Shown here in pieces: positions 10,690 to 21,755 of a DNA stretch of 64,000 bases. The number at the start of each line of letters is the position of its first letter. The stretch's first letter is position 1. The notes beneath the pieces were generated by a model, which was not told where the DNA came from, did no database searches, and saw only the letters and a list, made by a program, of their open reading frames with translations. The stretch lies in NCBI RefSeq assembly GCF_019393635.1, contig NC_057861.1:380748815-380812814 (forward strand), given 5' to 3'. The DNA comes from Dromiciops gliroides. Lineage: Eukaryota; Chordata; Mammalia; Microbiotheria; Microbiotheriidae. The translations under genes were made by a program, and so were the position numbers.

Positions 10690-10842
10690 TTTCTTTTTTT
10701 TTTTTTGGGTGGGGCAATGAGGGTTAAGTGACTTGCCCAGGGTCACACAGCTAGTAGGCATCAAGTGTCTGAGGCCGCATTTGAAATCACGTTCTCCTGA
10801 ATCCAGGGCCAGTGCTCTATCCACTGGACCACCTACCTTTCC
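10690..10842 (-). mobile_element. Marsupial tRNA-class SINE
   Basis: Antisense copy: T-rich tail, then GGTTAAGTGACTTGCCCAGG, GTCACACAGCTAGTAGG, and the head GGTCCAGTGGATAGAGCACT read in reverse. Full-length. Confidence 0.85.
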
Positions 10843-11663
10843 CCAACAACTTATTCTTTCTTAACTAAAAATATCAATAAAATGAAATTTCTGGGATAGG
10901 GAATGTTTTTGTCTTCATTCTCAGTGTTCAGTACTGTGTTTGTAATATAGGAGATACTCAATAAATTTTAGCAGATTGATTTTAAAAATTGATGTGCTAA
11001 AGCAAAATGTCTACTTAAATTCTAGTTTTCAACAAGGTATCTACCACGCAAAATCATGTAAGTTTAAAAATGTAATGACAGGTAATTGTTTAATTTAATA
11101 CTAATTACTATTATTAATCAATTTTAATACCTTGATAGCTGATAGTACTCATAATACATCTGTCCACTGACATTTGGGCAATCCTCAATACCATTTCTAA
11201 AAAAAAAAAACTAATGAACAAGGACCCAAAACCATAAAACCTGTCTAGAAGAATGCCAGGATTAAAAAAAAAAAAAGACAGACCTTTATTCAGGGAAACA
11301 ACATAAATGATGAATTACATTGAGAAGTCATTTAAAAAACAGGCTTAACAAAGGACCACATTTTTAAAAAGGAGCAGATAAGTTTAAGTATCAAGAAATA
11401 TCTTCACCAGGAGAACATATAAAATTATATCCTATAGGAATAATCTAAGGATTCCTTTCTACTTTTTATTGCTGAGCTAGAAGACATAAAACAATTCTGG
11501 TGATGTGCACAAAATTTGAAGAGAAAGTAAGGGATGATGCCAGAATTTTTGGTTTAGATACTATAGCAAATTTATAGGAACACATAGACAAAATAGAGAT
11601 AGGATGATAAGGGAAGGATGAGTTGTAATATTTATCATTGGCAAGAATGCTCACAAACAGTAA

Positions 11664-12026
11664 TGTAAGGGGCTAAAATTCTAGCTAGTCTGTCTAAAAT
11701 ATCTAATGAGTGGTTGCCAATAAATTATAAGCTTTAGCAAGAGTTAGACTTTTAAGCATTTATTAAGGAGAATAAGAATTTGGTAAAGAGAGAAAGGCTT
11801 ATATTCAGTTATCTATTAAAGGGAGAGAGCATTTCTTGCTCCATTCTCAACCAGAGTCCTGAAGAAAAGAGAGTAAGAGTGTCAGCCTCGCCCCCTCTTC
11901 CTCCCACAAGCAAACATCACTTCCTGATGCCAAAGAGCCAGATATCTTGCTCTCAGACACCTTCTTCTCATGGCAGAACTTTGCTATAGTAAGTCTCCAG
12001 CAGGTGGCATCATTGCAATCATTACA
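11664..12026 (-). repeat. Solo LTR of the element A family
   Basis: A 363-bp LTR with TG/CA ends and a perfect 4-bp duplication GTAA (11660-11663 and 12027-12030). It is clearly related to the LTRs of element A across its length but noticeably diverged, so it is older. No interior sequence adjoins it, the usual product of LTR-LTR recombination. Confidence 0.9.
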
Positions 12027-12224
12027 GTAAGAACCCAAATCCATAAAAGAATTGAAAATAACAATAAATGACAACTGGCAATGTAGCTCATATATAAAAC
12101 AATCTTAAAGATGTCATGGTTTTCAGGATAATTGCTTAGTCCTTATTATGTGGACATAATGAATTGTATTATATCATCCTGGCATTCCTTTCTGTTCAAT
12201 TTTTATCTTTGTAATAAAATATCC

Positions 12225-12405
12225 TGGAGAAGTCCTTAGAGATCATTAAATATAACTTTCTTATTTTACAGAAAAGGGAATGGAGGCTCAGACAGATTAA
12301 ATGACTTGCCCAAAGTCATCCAGGTAGTAAGCAAAAGAATTTGAATAATGTTCTTCTGACTCCAGTGCCACTACTCTTTACAATGAATCATAGTGCCTCC
12401 TCTAT
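12225..12405 (+). mobile_element. MIR-class SINE (old)
   Basis: CORE region: TTTTACAGAAAAGGGAATGGAG followed by GATTAAATGACTTGCCCAAA and a CAGGTAGTAAG box. Typical of MIR, well diverged. Confidence 0.6.
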
Positions 12406-12799
12406 TTCACTCAGATAAAAGAAAAGTATTACCACCAATGATGCATGAAACAGTAAATTGCATGTCAGTCAGAAAGTTCTAGAAGTGAAGACTCAGATTA
12501 AATATAATTACATTGAGATAAATGATCCTTAAAATATGGATGAAATTCTTTAGCATTGAACATAAGATTATTTACCTATGGAACACGAAATACAATACAC
12601 ATGGGAAAAATTGGATATGAAGAAACACAAAAATAAAAGTCTCTGGGTTAAAGATATTTGGCTGCAGCCTGAAAATATCATCAAGACATTAATATTTTGA
12701 ATAGTGCTGACATATCTGATACATCACAACATGTATTCCTAAACTTGAAGTATGAGAACTTTAATTATGTCATTGAGTACAATTTGGGACACCACCCTT

Positions 12800-12950
12800 T
12801 AAGACCTCTGTTTTCTCATCTATACAACAAGCTGGAAAAGGAAATGACAAATCACTCTAGTATTTTTGTCAAGAAAACCCAGATGAAGTCATGAATTGTC
12901 AGGCATGACTGAAAGACTGAATGACAACAACAAATACTTCCAAGATGATA
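12800..12950 (+). mobile_element. SINE 3' part with RTE/BovB-like tail
   Basis: Carries TTCTCATCTATACAACAAGC, GGAAAAGGAAATGACAAATC, TTGTCAAGAAAACCCAG and CATGACTGAAAGACTGAATG ending in ACAACAACAA, the tail shared with RTE-mobilised marsupial SINEs. Confidence 0.65.
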
Positions 12951-13244
12951 TCAAGAAATGACAAGGTTCAGAGAAGAGTGCTCAAAATTATTATAGAGGA
13001 TGTGTATAAGAGAACAGTAGCAAGAATGGGTGGAATTGGGCCCTGCAAATGTATCAAAGGAACTAAGTTTGGTTTGGCCAGAAAGGAAAAGGTAAATGAT
13101 ATGATGAAGTTTTTCAAGTATTTAGAAATTTGACAATGAGTTTGATGATAAATTGCCCAGAAGAGTTAGCTCTTTATGGATGTCTTTGCTTTACAATTAT
13201 AAATTATTTTACATAAATTTTTCAGATTTCACCATCAGCCCTTT

Positions 13245-13375
13245 GAAGTCTGGAGTTCAAAATAGGGATCTATTATGAAGATGAGGAAACTGAGACCCAC
13301 AAAGTTAAAGTAAATTATGTCCAAGGTCATAAACTAACATTCAAATTTAGCTTTATTATTACTCCAGTGTCCTTC
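13245..13375 (+). mobile_element. MIR-class SINE fragment
   Basis: GATGAGGAAACTGAGACCCA and GTCCAAGGTCATAAACTAAC match the MIR core. Confidence 0.55.
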
Positions 13376-13458
13376 CGAAGAAGAGAAATGTAATGATTGG
13401 AAGGATGCCACCATGGAACAGATTAGAATCCACATTTAGAATCTTAAATTACACAGTT

Positions 13459-13476
13459 TGGCAACCACGAAGGGAT
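13459..13476 (+). other. tRNA-Arg primer-binding site of element C
   Basis: TGGCAACCACGAAGGGAT matches the complement of the tRNA-Arg 3' end (TGGCGACCACGAAGGGAC) at 16 of 18 positions, three bases after the LTR. Similarity stops after about 18 nt, as is normal for a retroviral primer site. HERV-R/ERV3 is known to use tRNA-Arg. Confidence 0.75.
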
Positions 13477-13787
13477 TTCAAATGTAGAGCACAATTACTA
13501 GGCACAGTCCAGTATTCATCCTCTCTCCCTCCTAATTTAACCTAATTTAACTGAACTTATTTATCTTTTTATCTCACTCAGTTGAACTCACCTGTGGCCT
13601 AGCACAATCACTGGCTGTCTCAGAACCATAAGATATGGTATGATAACCTTTCCATAACATTTTCAGGTGTCATGAACACATACTAAATTTGGCTTTGATC
13701 CAGACACATGGTGGTAAAAAGGGTTACAGATAGCATAACTACCTCAACCCTCTATTAGAAGTCTAAGGATATAAAGGAGGGAATGTA

Positions 13788-14051
13788 ATGGAATTTATTA
13801 ATTTGATCATTGACAATGCTATGCTAAGGTTTAGTAAAAATCCGGCAATTCAATCAGTTAAAGAGAATCCAGCTTTCCAGACCAGAGTCCAGAATCCAGC
13901 TTTCCAGACCAGAGTCCAGAATCCAGTTTTCCAGACCAGAATCCAGCTTCCTCCTGATGACATCTTACCACTTCAAGAAGACAAGAGAAATCAGAGACTC
14001 TATATGAACTATTTTGTTTTGTTAGTTTTTACTATCTCCTTTCTGTTATAA
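13788..14051 (+). CDS. 87-aa frame in element C with a 9-residue repeat and a hydrophobic end
   Basis: The frame contains three tandem units of NPAFQTRVQ or close variants (27-bp DNA repeats, about 13866-13950) and ends in a hydrophobic stretch, YFVLLVFTISFLL. Its position just upstream of the 3' untranslated part suggests the end of an env-like or accessory reading frame. A corresponding hydrophobic end can be seen in the same place in element A, so this may be a family feature. I do not recognise a domain. Treat it as a fossil fragment. Confidence 0.3.
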   Translation: MEFINLIIDNAMLRFSKNPAIQSVKENPAFQTRVQNPAFQTRVQNPVFQTRIQLPPDDILPLQEDKRNQRLYMNYFVLLVFTISFLL

Positions 14052-14284
14052 TATACATCATCTGTAACATGTACCCTCTGCAGAGGCCCTCCCTTTGCAA
14101 GACTAATGTCAAAGCATCAGTTCATGAGGACAAAAAAAATCGCCCCTCTGGACAAAACTTTCCTCTCTTCCTTTTCTATATTGTTGTTCACATATTATTA
14201 GTTAGCAATAGTTATTATATTCTTTTTATTGTTCCGTCTTCCATCAAGGAAACATTTTGTTTCTTGAAGAACAAAAGGGGGGAC

Positions 14285-14732
14285 TGTAATGATTGGAATT
14301 ATGCCACCTACTGGAGACTTGCTGTGGGAAAGATCCACCATGAGGAAAATGCCTCAGGGACATTGTGGCTTTTCCTTGGCGTCAGGAAATGACGTTTGCT
14401 CATGGGTGCTGTCTATCAAGGCTACCAGCCAATCAACTTGAGGAGCCTCCTATTTTCTGGGAGGAGACAGGAAGGAGGAGAGGGATCCTGCGCAGAGAGC
14501 TCTTGTGCTTTTGGCTTCCTGACTTGGTGGTGGTGGCGGCAGAGGACTTCACAGGAAGTTTGAGGAAAGATAGGAATACCAGGCTGTTGGAATTCTGTTT
14601 CTCAATCTTTTTCTTTCTGTTTTCCAATAAACCCTTAAAAACCTAAACTCATTTTATCAGTGATTTTAGTCAGTTTCCCCAAAAAACTGGGGGAACAGAT
14701 TAGAATCCACATTTAGAATCTTAAATTACACA
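14285..14732 (+). repeat. 3' LTR of element C
   Basis: Begins TGTAATGATTGGAATTATGC directly after the polypurine run AAAAGGGGGGAC (about 14273-14284). It shares its first ~60 bp with element A LTRs. AATAAA lies at about 14626. It ends TTAAATTACACA before the GAAA duplication. Confidence 0.85.
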
Positions 14733-14736
14733 GAAA

Positions 14737-15220
14737 ATAGGCTCCATTATGGTTCTGTGCAAATTAAAATTTCCTTTATGCTTTAAATTTTTTATCAGAA
14801 GAGAAATTAAAACAGAGAATTTACAGCAGCAGGGCAGTAGGTTTCACTCATTCTAACCGTACATGCCATTGTTACTTAATTCAGAAGAGCATGTCTGCTC
14901 TGTATGAATGTTCTCAAAGCAAAACCAGCTAAGGTAGAGCTGCTGGAGGCTGTTCAACTATTGCTTAATTACAATGAACGATTAGTTTCTCTCCTGGTGA
15001 TTTCAGAAGACAAGTTTGTATTCTCAAGCAGTCAGTCAATCAACTGGAGTTTTCTTGTGTGTTTTTCTTTTCTTTTTTTCTTCTTGTCTACTAAAAGAAA
15101 CTGTTCAGTAAAGAATTGAAGTTCTTAGCTCAGCAGTTAACACTTCTGACAACATCTAACTATAAGAATTTATACATTTCTATGCCTTTCCTGTAGCCCC
15201 CCAAAAGAAAACATTTTTTT
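14737..15220. other. Unique-looking sequence, no gene seen
   Basis: No convincing coding frame, repeat or structured RNA is recognised in this stretch. Confidence 0.4.
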
Positions 15221-15224
15221 TTCA

Positions 15225-15617
15225 TGTTCCAAGGAAACTCACAACAGTACCATATCAGTTCAAGAATTTTTATTCAGCAAAAGCAGAGTGGCCAGAGGGA
15301 GGCCTGAAGAGTCCCTCCCAGGGAAAGCTGCCCTTTGCTCCCATTCTTCTCTAATCTGAGATTGGTGTGGTTATTTAACAGGCCCTCTGACATTGTTATT
15401 ACCCAGCCACTTCCCTAGGCTCATCTCTCTCCAACCCTAAATAAACACATACCCTAAGAAAGGAAAGGTTATACAAGCAGTTGTGTAAAGGAATAAAAAA
15501 AAAAATGTGTCTCAAAAATCTTATTTCCCAGGTGGATATTTTACCATTTGAAAAGGACCCTGAAATATATTTCCATAACATTAGAGGTTTATATTCCTCC
15601 AAGTCCTGCTTTCACAC
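15225..15617 (-). repeat. Possible old solo LTR (uncertain)
   Basis: On the minus strand, a GC-richer 120-bp block (GGGAGCAAAGGGCAGC, CTTTCCCTGGGAGGGAC) leads to GCTGAATAAAAATTCTTGAA, the layout of an LTR R region with its poly(A) signal. The outer limits TG and CA are guesses and no duplication supports them. It could instead be the 3' end of an unknown transcript. Confidence 0.25.
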
Positions 15618-16560
15618 CCCTGTAATGCCCTTTGATGTATTTCTACTTTCTTTTTAACACCTTCTGAAGCATTTTTTGCCTTCCTTCAACATAACATCCT
15701 TTAGAAACCCTTATCTTACTCTGTTCTCTGCTCTACTGTCACTCTACAACCAGAGGCTTCACTTTTGCCTACATAAGAAAAGAAAGGAAGGATGAAAGAA
15801 AAAAAGAAAACTTTAACTTCCCTTTTCTAGGAGATTCTCTCTGCCCTTGGCAGTAAGATTTTAAATTTCAAATTCAGAAATATTTATCAAGTGAATAAAC
15901 TAAAGCTTTCAAGATATTAAGGGGAAAATTCAACCTTGTTTCATGTAGTTCACAATGTGAAAAAAAGGTTAAAAATTGGAAAAAACAATTCTTGATAAAT
16001 CACTATCCTTAGACATACCACAACTTGTTACCACATGAAGAAGAAACTATTTAAGCTCATGTAATTTCATATATGATTTCAAAAATAAAATATTGAAGAG
16101 AATATGTTTCACATGTGACCATATTGTGGTAGAATATAGCAATAATTTAATTGCAATATGAACATTCTCTATGTTTATATTTCATGAATAAACAAATTAA
16201 TATAATTTCTAATTGAATTAAAGGGCAAAATCCTTTATTTTGTGTTCTTACTGCTGTTTATATTTGCATATTAAAAGTCCTTTCAAGCTTTTATAACAAA
16301 TATAAAAACTGGGGCTGAGCTGGAAAGTGAAATATACAGCCTTTGAACAAGAGAATCTAACTGGGTTATCTGAATCTCATTTAAATAAAAAAGACAAAGA
16401 AAACTAATAGTTAAGATTTTATAATCAATAGAATATTTTTATAAAATTGCTTATTATTTACATATGGTTACCACTTAAAATATATTGCAGGAGGGATATA
16501 TATATATACATATACACACGCACACACACATATGTATGTGTATATATATGTATATATATA

Positions 16561-16610
<50 letters not shown>

Positions 16611-16690
16611 GGCAACCACTTAAGTTATACTCATAGTAAGTTGAATTAATTAGTCCAGGTCACTGTTCAGTAATAAATATAGTATTTAAT
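15618..16690. other. AT-rich unique sequence with a microsatellite
   Basis: No gene seen. A TA/CA/TG-type microsatellite lies at 16496-16610 and is listed separately. Confidence 0.5.
16496..16610. repeat. TA/CA/TG compound microsatellite
   Basis: Alternating purine-pyrimidine runs (ATATAT, ACACAC, TGTGTG) over about 115 bp. Confidence 0.95.
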
Positions 16691-16692
16691 AT

Positions 16693-16810
16693 AATGAAAA
16701 GCAGCTTGGCAAAATACATAGAGGATTGGTTCTGAAATCAGGAAGACTTGGATCCAAGTATCTACTTTAGACACCTACTAACTGGATGGTAAGAGACAAG
16801 TCACTTATGT
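16693..16810 (+). mobile_element. Old tRNA-class/MIR-like SINE
   Basis: AGCAGCTTGGCAAAATACAT, GAAATCAGGAAGACTTGGAT and AGACAAGTCACTTATG fit the SINE head-to-core order in diverged form. Confidence 0.6.
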
Positions 16811-17449
16811 CAAGGTTGTAGCAAATTATACTTTATAGAGTAGGTTTTGATCTCCATCGGCACATTGAGAAATCCCATACTGTGAATTCCCTACAAGGAT
16901 GAAATCATTGTCCCACCCCTACCCCAAACTTGCAGAGAATGAAAAAAAAGATTGTTATAATTTCCTAGTCCTCTTGGGTGGGGACAGTTTTGATATAATA
17001 AAAGGAAGAATAATAGAAGGAAGGAAGGAATTATTTCTCTAATAGATTCACTTCTAATATTAATTCTTTTTTGAGTATATTACTCTTCAATATTTTGACC
17101 ATCAAATGATCTATTAGGATTTTTAGTTATTTCTTTTAATTTCCTATATAAACAGATCAATATGATAATTTGTTTTTATCTTCAATGAGGAAACAGGTAT
17201 GAGTTAAAGATATGTTGCATCACTCAAAGAACTAGAACAAAACTGAATCCAAGCTTTTAATATAAACATGATCCTGCATATTTAATTTACATTTTTATTA
17301 GGACGCAGGATGTGGGAAGAACATTTCAAATAGCATACATTGAAATTAAATAAAAATATTTTATAATCATCTTAAATAATTTCAATATTTTGGCTTTTAA
17401 GCAGATTTGTTATTTCATTGATGTAAGGAGGAGGAAACTTCATCTACCC

Positions 17450-17600
17450 ATGAAGATCTCTATCTCCTCTATATCCATTCGAGGTACTGAGGGTTTAAGT
17501 GACTCACTCAGGGAGACACAGTCATTGTGTTTTAGAGGCAGTGCTTAAGCAAATGTCTTCCTATATTCAGAACTGGCTCTCTATTCAATACCACATGTTT
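17450..17600 (+). mobile_element. MIR-class SINE fragment
   Basis: GGTTTAAGTGACTCACTCAG and GAGACACAGTCATTGTG resemble the MIR core. Weak. Confidence 0.4.
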
Positions 17601-17804
17601 CCTCCCACACCAATAATGATAAAACAAATTATAGAATTTGAATAAACTGTTCATTATGTTTTTACTTCATTCAGATTTTCATAGCTTTCTCTTCACTGTT
17701 AGCTTGAACATCATCTAGCAAAATTCCTTTCATGGTGATAATCATTGATATACCCCTTGGTCTTAGAAAGAGATCTGTTGAATTGACATAAAGGTCCTGT
17801 CACT

Positions 17805-18285
17805 AGAATAACTGAATTATAGAATTTGAGCTGATGGGTCTCTCAAAGATCATCTACTCTAATTCTTATTTTATAGAAGTGCAAACTTAGGTCTGGACAG
17901 CTAGTTGGCACAGTGGATACAGTGATAAGTGTAGAGTCAGGAAGACTCATCTTCCTGAGTTCAAATTTGGCCTCAGATACTAAGTAGCTGTGTGGTTTTG
18001 GGCAAGTCACTCAATTGTATTTGCCTCAGTTTCCTCATCTATAAAATGAGCTGGAGAAGGAAGGATATAGGAAACCATTCAAGTATCTTTGCCAAGAAAA
18101 CTCCCCAATGGAGTTAGAGTCAGGAAAAACTGAAAATTACTGAACAACAACAAACTGAGGGCTAGAAAAGTTCAATGACTTTCTTAAGGTTTCATTGATA
18201 CCAAGTATCAGAACTATGATGAGAATATAGATTTTGAATCAAATTCTAATACTCTTTGCACTGTCCTATTCAGTCTTTCTAAAAG
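17805..18285 (+). mobile_element. MIR-class SINE interrupted by a younger SINE
   Basis: The left part (17805-17892: CAAAGATCATCTACTCTAAT, TTATTTTATAGAAGTGCAAA) and the right part (18156-18285: ACTGAGGGCTAGAAAAGTTC and a GGTTTCATTGATACC box) are consecutive pieces of one MIR. The SINE at 17893-18155 separates them. Confidence 0.55.
17893..18155 (+). mobile_element. SINE with RTE/BovB-like tail
   Basis: Head GGACAGCTAGTTGGCACAGT, core GTGTGGTTTTGGGCAAGTCA, then CTATAAAATGAGCTGGAGAA, TCTTTGCCAAGAAAACTCC and a tail ending ACTGAACAACAACAA. The long form of the marsupial SINE. Confidence 0.75.
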
Positions 18286-19029
18286 ATTGCACTGACAATT
18301 ATTTATTAAACATTTTCTATGTGCCAAGACACGGTGTTTAAGCTTTTATTTATACTTGGGCATGTGTTCATCAGAATTACTGTCAAGGCAAACGATTGGG
18401 AGATTTCAGACATTGTTATGGATCAATAAATATAGACTGTTTTACATCTAAGACAAGCTATGTGAACAATGGATGCTAACATGTTTGGAGGAAGATGGGA
18501 AATTGCAGTATACTTCCAAAAAAAGAGATAGTTACTTCAATGTACTAACTCCATTTTTCTGAATCTTTTTTCTCTTAGAAGGGGCTGGAGGATAACCAGA
18601 TCCTTAGCACATGCTGGCAGACAGCCTTCATTCACTTGATTTGGAAAGAAGACTCCTCATTTGTGCCCAGGGATCATCACTCTGTGTGCAGCCTCTGACC
18701 TATCACTCAAATGCAGAGCACATTCAGACAGGATGCTCTGGACTAAGTAACAGCTTGCAAGACAAATAAAGGAGCTGGGGCTCTTTAGATTGTCTGGCAA
18801 ATGCAATAAGAGTCCTCAACAGAAACTGTTTTCCACATTGGTCCACTTCAAAATCAGCCATAAATCAGCTGCAGTCATGTGAAAGGCAATAAATGGGGAG
18901 AGGGGAAGGGGGGAACAAGTTATAGTTCTTGCTCTCAAGCAAAATGTAATCTAATTGAGGAGGTGGAACATGAAGCCACAAAAAGAAAGTACTGAAATAT
19001 GTCTTTAAGCAAGCAACCCAATAAAAATA

Positions 19030-19290
19030 GCAGTTGATATGGATATAGAACTTTTATGTTTGCAAAGTACCATAGTGACATCATCCTATTTCTTCCTCCC
19101 TATAATTCTGTGAAGCAGATACTAATGGTATCCTTGCCTTCATCCATATATATATATATATGGAGAAATAAAGAGACTTGGAGAAGTTGAGGGATGCTCA
19201 TAGTCACACAGAAAGTAATGGTCAGTGCCTGGTATATAGTAGTTGCTTAATAAAGGCTTGTTGGTTTAATTAATTGGTCAGAGGAATTTG
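19030..19290 (+). mobile_element. MIR/L2-class debris
   Basis: TTTGCAAAGTACCATAGTGA, AATTCTGTGAAGCAGATACT and the end CAGTGCCTGGTATATAGTAG..TTGCTTAATAAAGGC are typical of MIR and L2 3' tails. Confidence 0.5.
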
Positions 19291-19414
19291 AACAAGAGTA
19301 TGTCCTGTTCCATCATGAAAACACACAGCATCCCAAGGGCCAGAAGGAAAACCACCAAGATGCACATGAGTCATTACCAAAGGAATTATAGAGACAATAT
19401 TTTCTATATAAGTT

Positions 19415-19650
19415 CAATGGGTTTTATTAAAGTGTTGAACTTGGGGTGAAAGGATAAATTTGAATTCTGTCTTAGAAATATTGGTTTTGTGACCACAGGC
19501 AACTCAAAATATCACAGAGTGTCAGTTTCCTCATCAAGAAATTGGTGAATACAAGCCTTTTAATCTCTACCTCTTGGAACCATTACCAGGAAAAGACTGG
19601 AAAAACTTTAGAGTGTTATATAATTTCTAGTTGTTATTACTATCTCACAA
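19415..19650 (+). mobile_element. MIR-class SINE fragment (old)
   Basis: Contains GTGACCACAGGCAACTCAAA, GTCAGTTTCCTCATCAAG and TCTCTACCTCTTGGAACC in MIR order, heavily diverged. Confidence 0.4.
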
Positions 19651-20781
19651 TAGGGTAGTTGGAAAGAATATTACTTTGCATGGAATAAGCACCTAGGTAT
19701 TTGTTAAACTGAATTTTCTTTGACATCTGAATAGTGGATATGTGATAGAAATGGAAATCTCAAGCTCCATTCAAAGTCATAGATGTCACAATCCCACTAT
19801 ATCACTTAATTGCAAATGATACAATTGGCATAAAGTCATAATTGGCATCACTAGTACTGGAACCTAGGAGTAGACTTCCAAACTAAGTCTCATTCTCTGA
19901 TGCCACATCTGCTTTGCTTTGCTTCCCAAGAACACTGAGCATTAATAAGAAATTATGGCTTGGAACAAGTGAATGATTTGGAATGATCCTAATCCCAAGA
20001 TTTTTCCCCTCACTTAGAATATTTGCAGTTTATTCAAATTTCCATTAGTTGAATTGAAAGTAGATGCTAAACACTTGCAAGTTATCTGATCCTAGATGAT
20101 TACAAATATAAATGCCACTGCTCCTTTACTAGATATTGTCAAGTATGCATTAGTGTTTGGTGAGTCAGTCCAAATTATATTTACGAGTTATTAAATTGTG
20201 ACTTTATATTTTAATGTTATTAGATTTTCATGAGTACTTATGTTCACATAATGAGTTAATTTCCTGCCAACAATCACTGATTCTTCTCTCCCATCCCACC
20301 AACATAGTAATATGTGGAGTAATATCATTAGGCTAAGTAGATAGTTACCTAGTGAAGTTATATGACCTAAAGTACTGAAAGACATTCTAACCCCAAATCA
20401 AATACTAATGCAATAAGATGGTCACATGAACAATTTCCTAGATTGACTAGCTGGTAAAAAGAGCCAGTAATGAGAACAAAGATAGATTAATGTTGATAGA
20501 CACAGATGGGTGAAAAGGAATGTCAAAGGCAGAGAGAACTCCTAGAGGAATATGAGTTCAGATGGGTAACGCAATAGGGTTCCTTGGGAAACTGGAGGTG
20601 AACAGGGGTACAATTAGCTGTGGAAACACAGGCTGAAATAAAAATAATAAGAATGGCTAATGTGAAGGAAAAAGAACTTGCTTTAAAATTTTACTTAGAG
20701 CTCTTATAGTGGAAATAATAAGAAATGTAAATAGTCACTCATATTTATAATGGATATTTTTTTTATTAGAAATGGACTTTT

Positions 20782-20922
20782 TTCACGGCAATGAGGATTA
20801 AGTGACTGGCCCAGGGTCACACAGCTAGTAAGTGTCAAGGGTCTGAAGCTAGATTTGAACTCAGGTCCTCCTGAATCCAGGGCCAGTGCTCCTTCCACTG
20901 CCCCACCTAGCTGCCCACAAAG
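20782..20922 (-). mobile_element. Marsupial tRNA-class SINE with target duplication
   Basis: Antisense copy (GATTAAGTGACTGGCCCAGG to CCACCTAGCTGCCC). A 10-bp duplication ATGGACTTTT flanks it (20772-20781 and 20923-20932). Confidence 0.9.
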
Positions 20923-21059
20923 ATGGACTTTTAGAATTGATCCTCAATGCTGTATTTTGACATCTTGAAAACAATTTACATGTTCCAAAGGTTTTTAAGG
21001 GATGTTTTAAATATACTTTTTGAAATAATTTGATTGAATTCAACCACCTCTTTAAAATC

Positions 21060-21430
21060 AGAAAGAAAACATAAAACTACATATGTGGGATATGTGTATG
21101 CATGGACATATGTGTATAAACACACATATATGTATGTGTATATATAGATGTGCACATATATATGCATTTGTATATGCATACATATATGCACTTCATTATA
21201 TGCATGTGTAGAACTTATACATATGTTTTATATATACACACATACATATATATCATCTACAACAATATTTACTCATGCATTAGAAAAATGAAAAATACCA
21301 TAGCATGCATATCCATAGATAGATTGATAGATAGATAGATACATTTACATGGACATATACATGATGTGCATGAAATATGTACAAATACATGTGTGTGCAT
21401 AAATGTACATATCTGTACATGTGTGTGTGT
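21060..21430. repeat. TA/CA-rich low-complexity region
   Basis: Degenerate ATACATATATG, ACACATATATG and GATAGATAGATAG runs. Frames here encode only Y/T/I/H-rich strings and are not genes. Confidence 0.85.
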
Positions 21431-21678
21431 GCATGGGTACTTTATTACTTTATTTTATGTTATATACTTATGAATCCCTTAATCACTTTAGTGAGATTCT
21501 ATGGTAAGAAGGGCATTGACCAAAGAGTCATAGATATATTCCTGCCCCCTAATGAGCAGATACAGAAAAAATCATCTGATTGGTCCTTCATGATGTTGCC
21601 TCCAAGGGGATTAGGGGATTGGTTACTGAGGTATATGAGGATCCAGTCTCATCAGATGAATTGATGACATTCCATGAA

Positions 21679-21744
<66 letters not shown>
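21679..21744. repeat. (AT)n(GT)n microsatellite
   Basis: About 22 bp of AT followed by 44 bp of uninterrupted GT. Confidence 0.95.

Positions 21745-21755
<11 letters not shown>

Larger units (their letters stand above)
13389..14732 (+). mobile_element. LTR element C, class I-like, strongly reduced
   Basis: Ends are TG/CA with a perfect 4-bp duplication GAAA (13385-13388 and 14733-14736). Parts: short 5' LTR remnant 13389-13455, primer-binding site 13459-13476, interior to 14284 and 3' LTR 14285-14732. The interior before the 3' LTR (about 14040-14284) is homologous to element A 6113-6340. No gag or pol sequence is seen. The element is broken, with most of its body missing, and is older than element A. 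Confidence 0.8.
18286..20771. other. Mostly unique sequence between old SINE fragments
   Basis: Outside the two MIR/L2 pieces (19030-19290 and 19415-19650) I see no gene, RNA gene or recognisable repeat. Confidence 0.4.

Noticed and set aside
13866-13950. CRISPR-like array
   Set aside because: The 27-bp units are directly tandem without spacers, in a mammalian LTR element.
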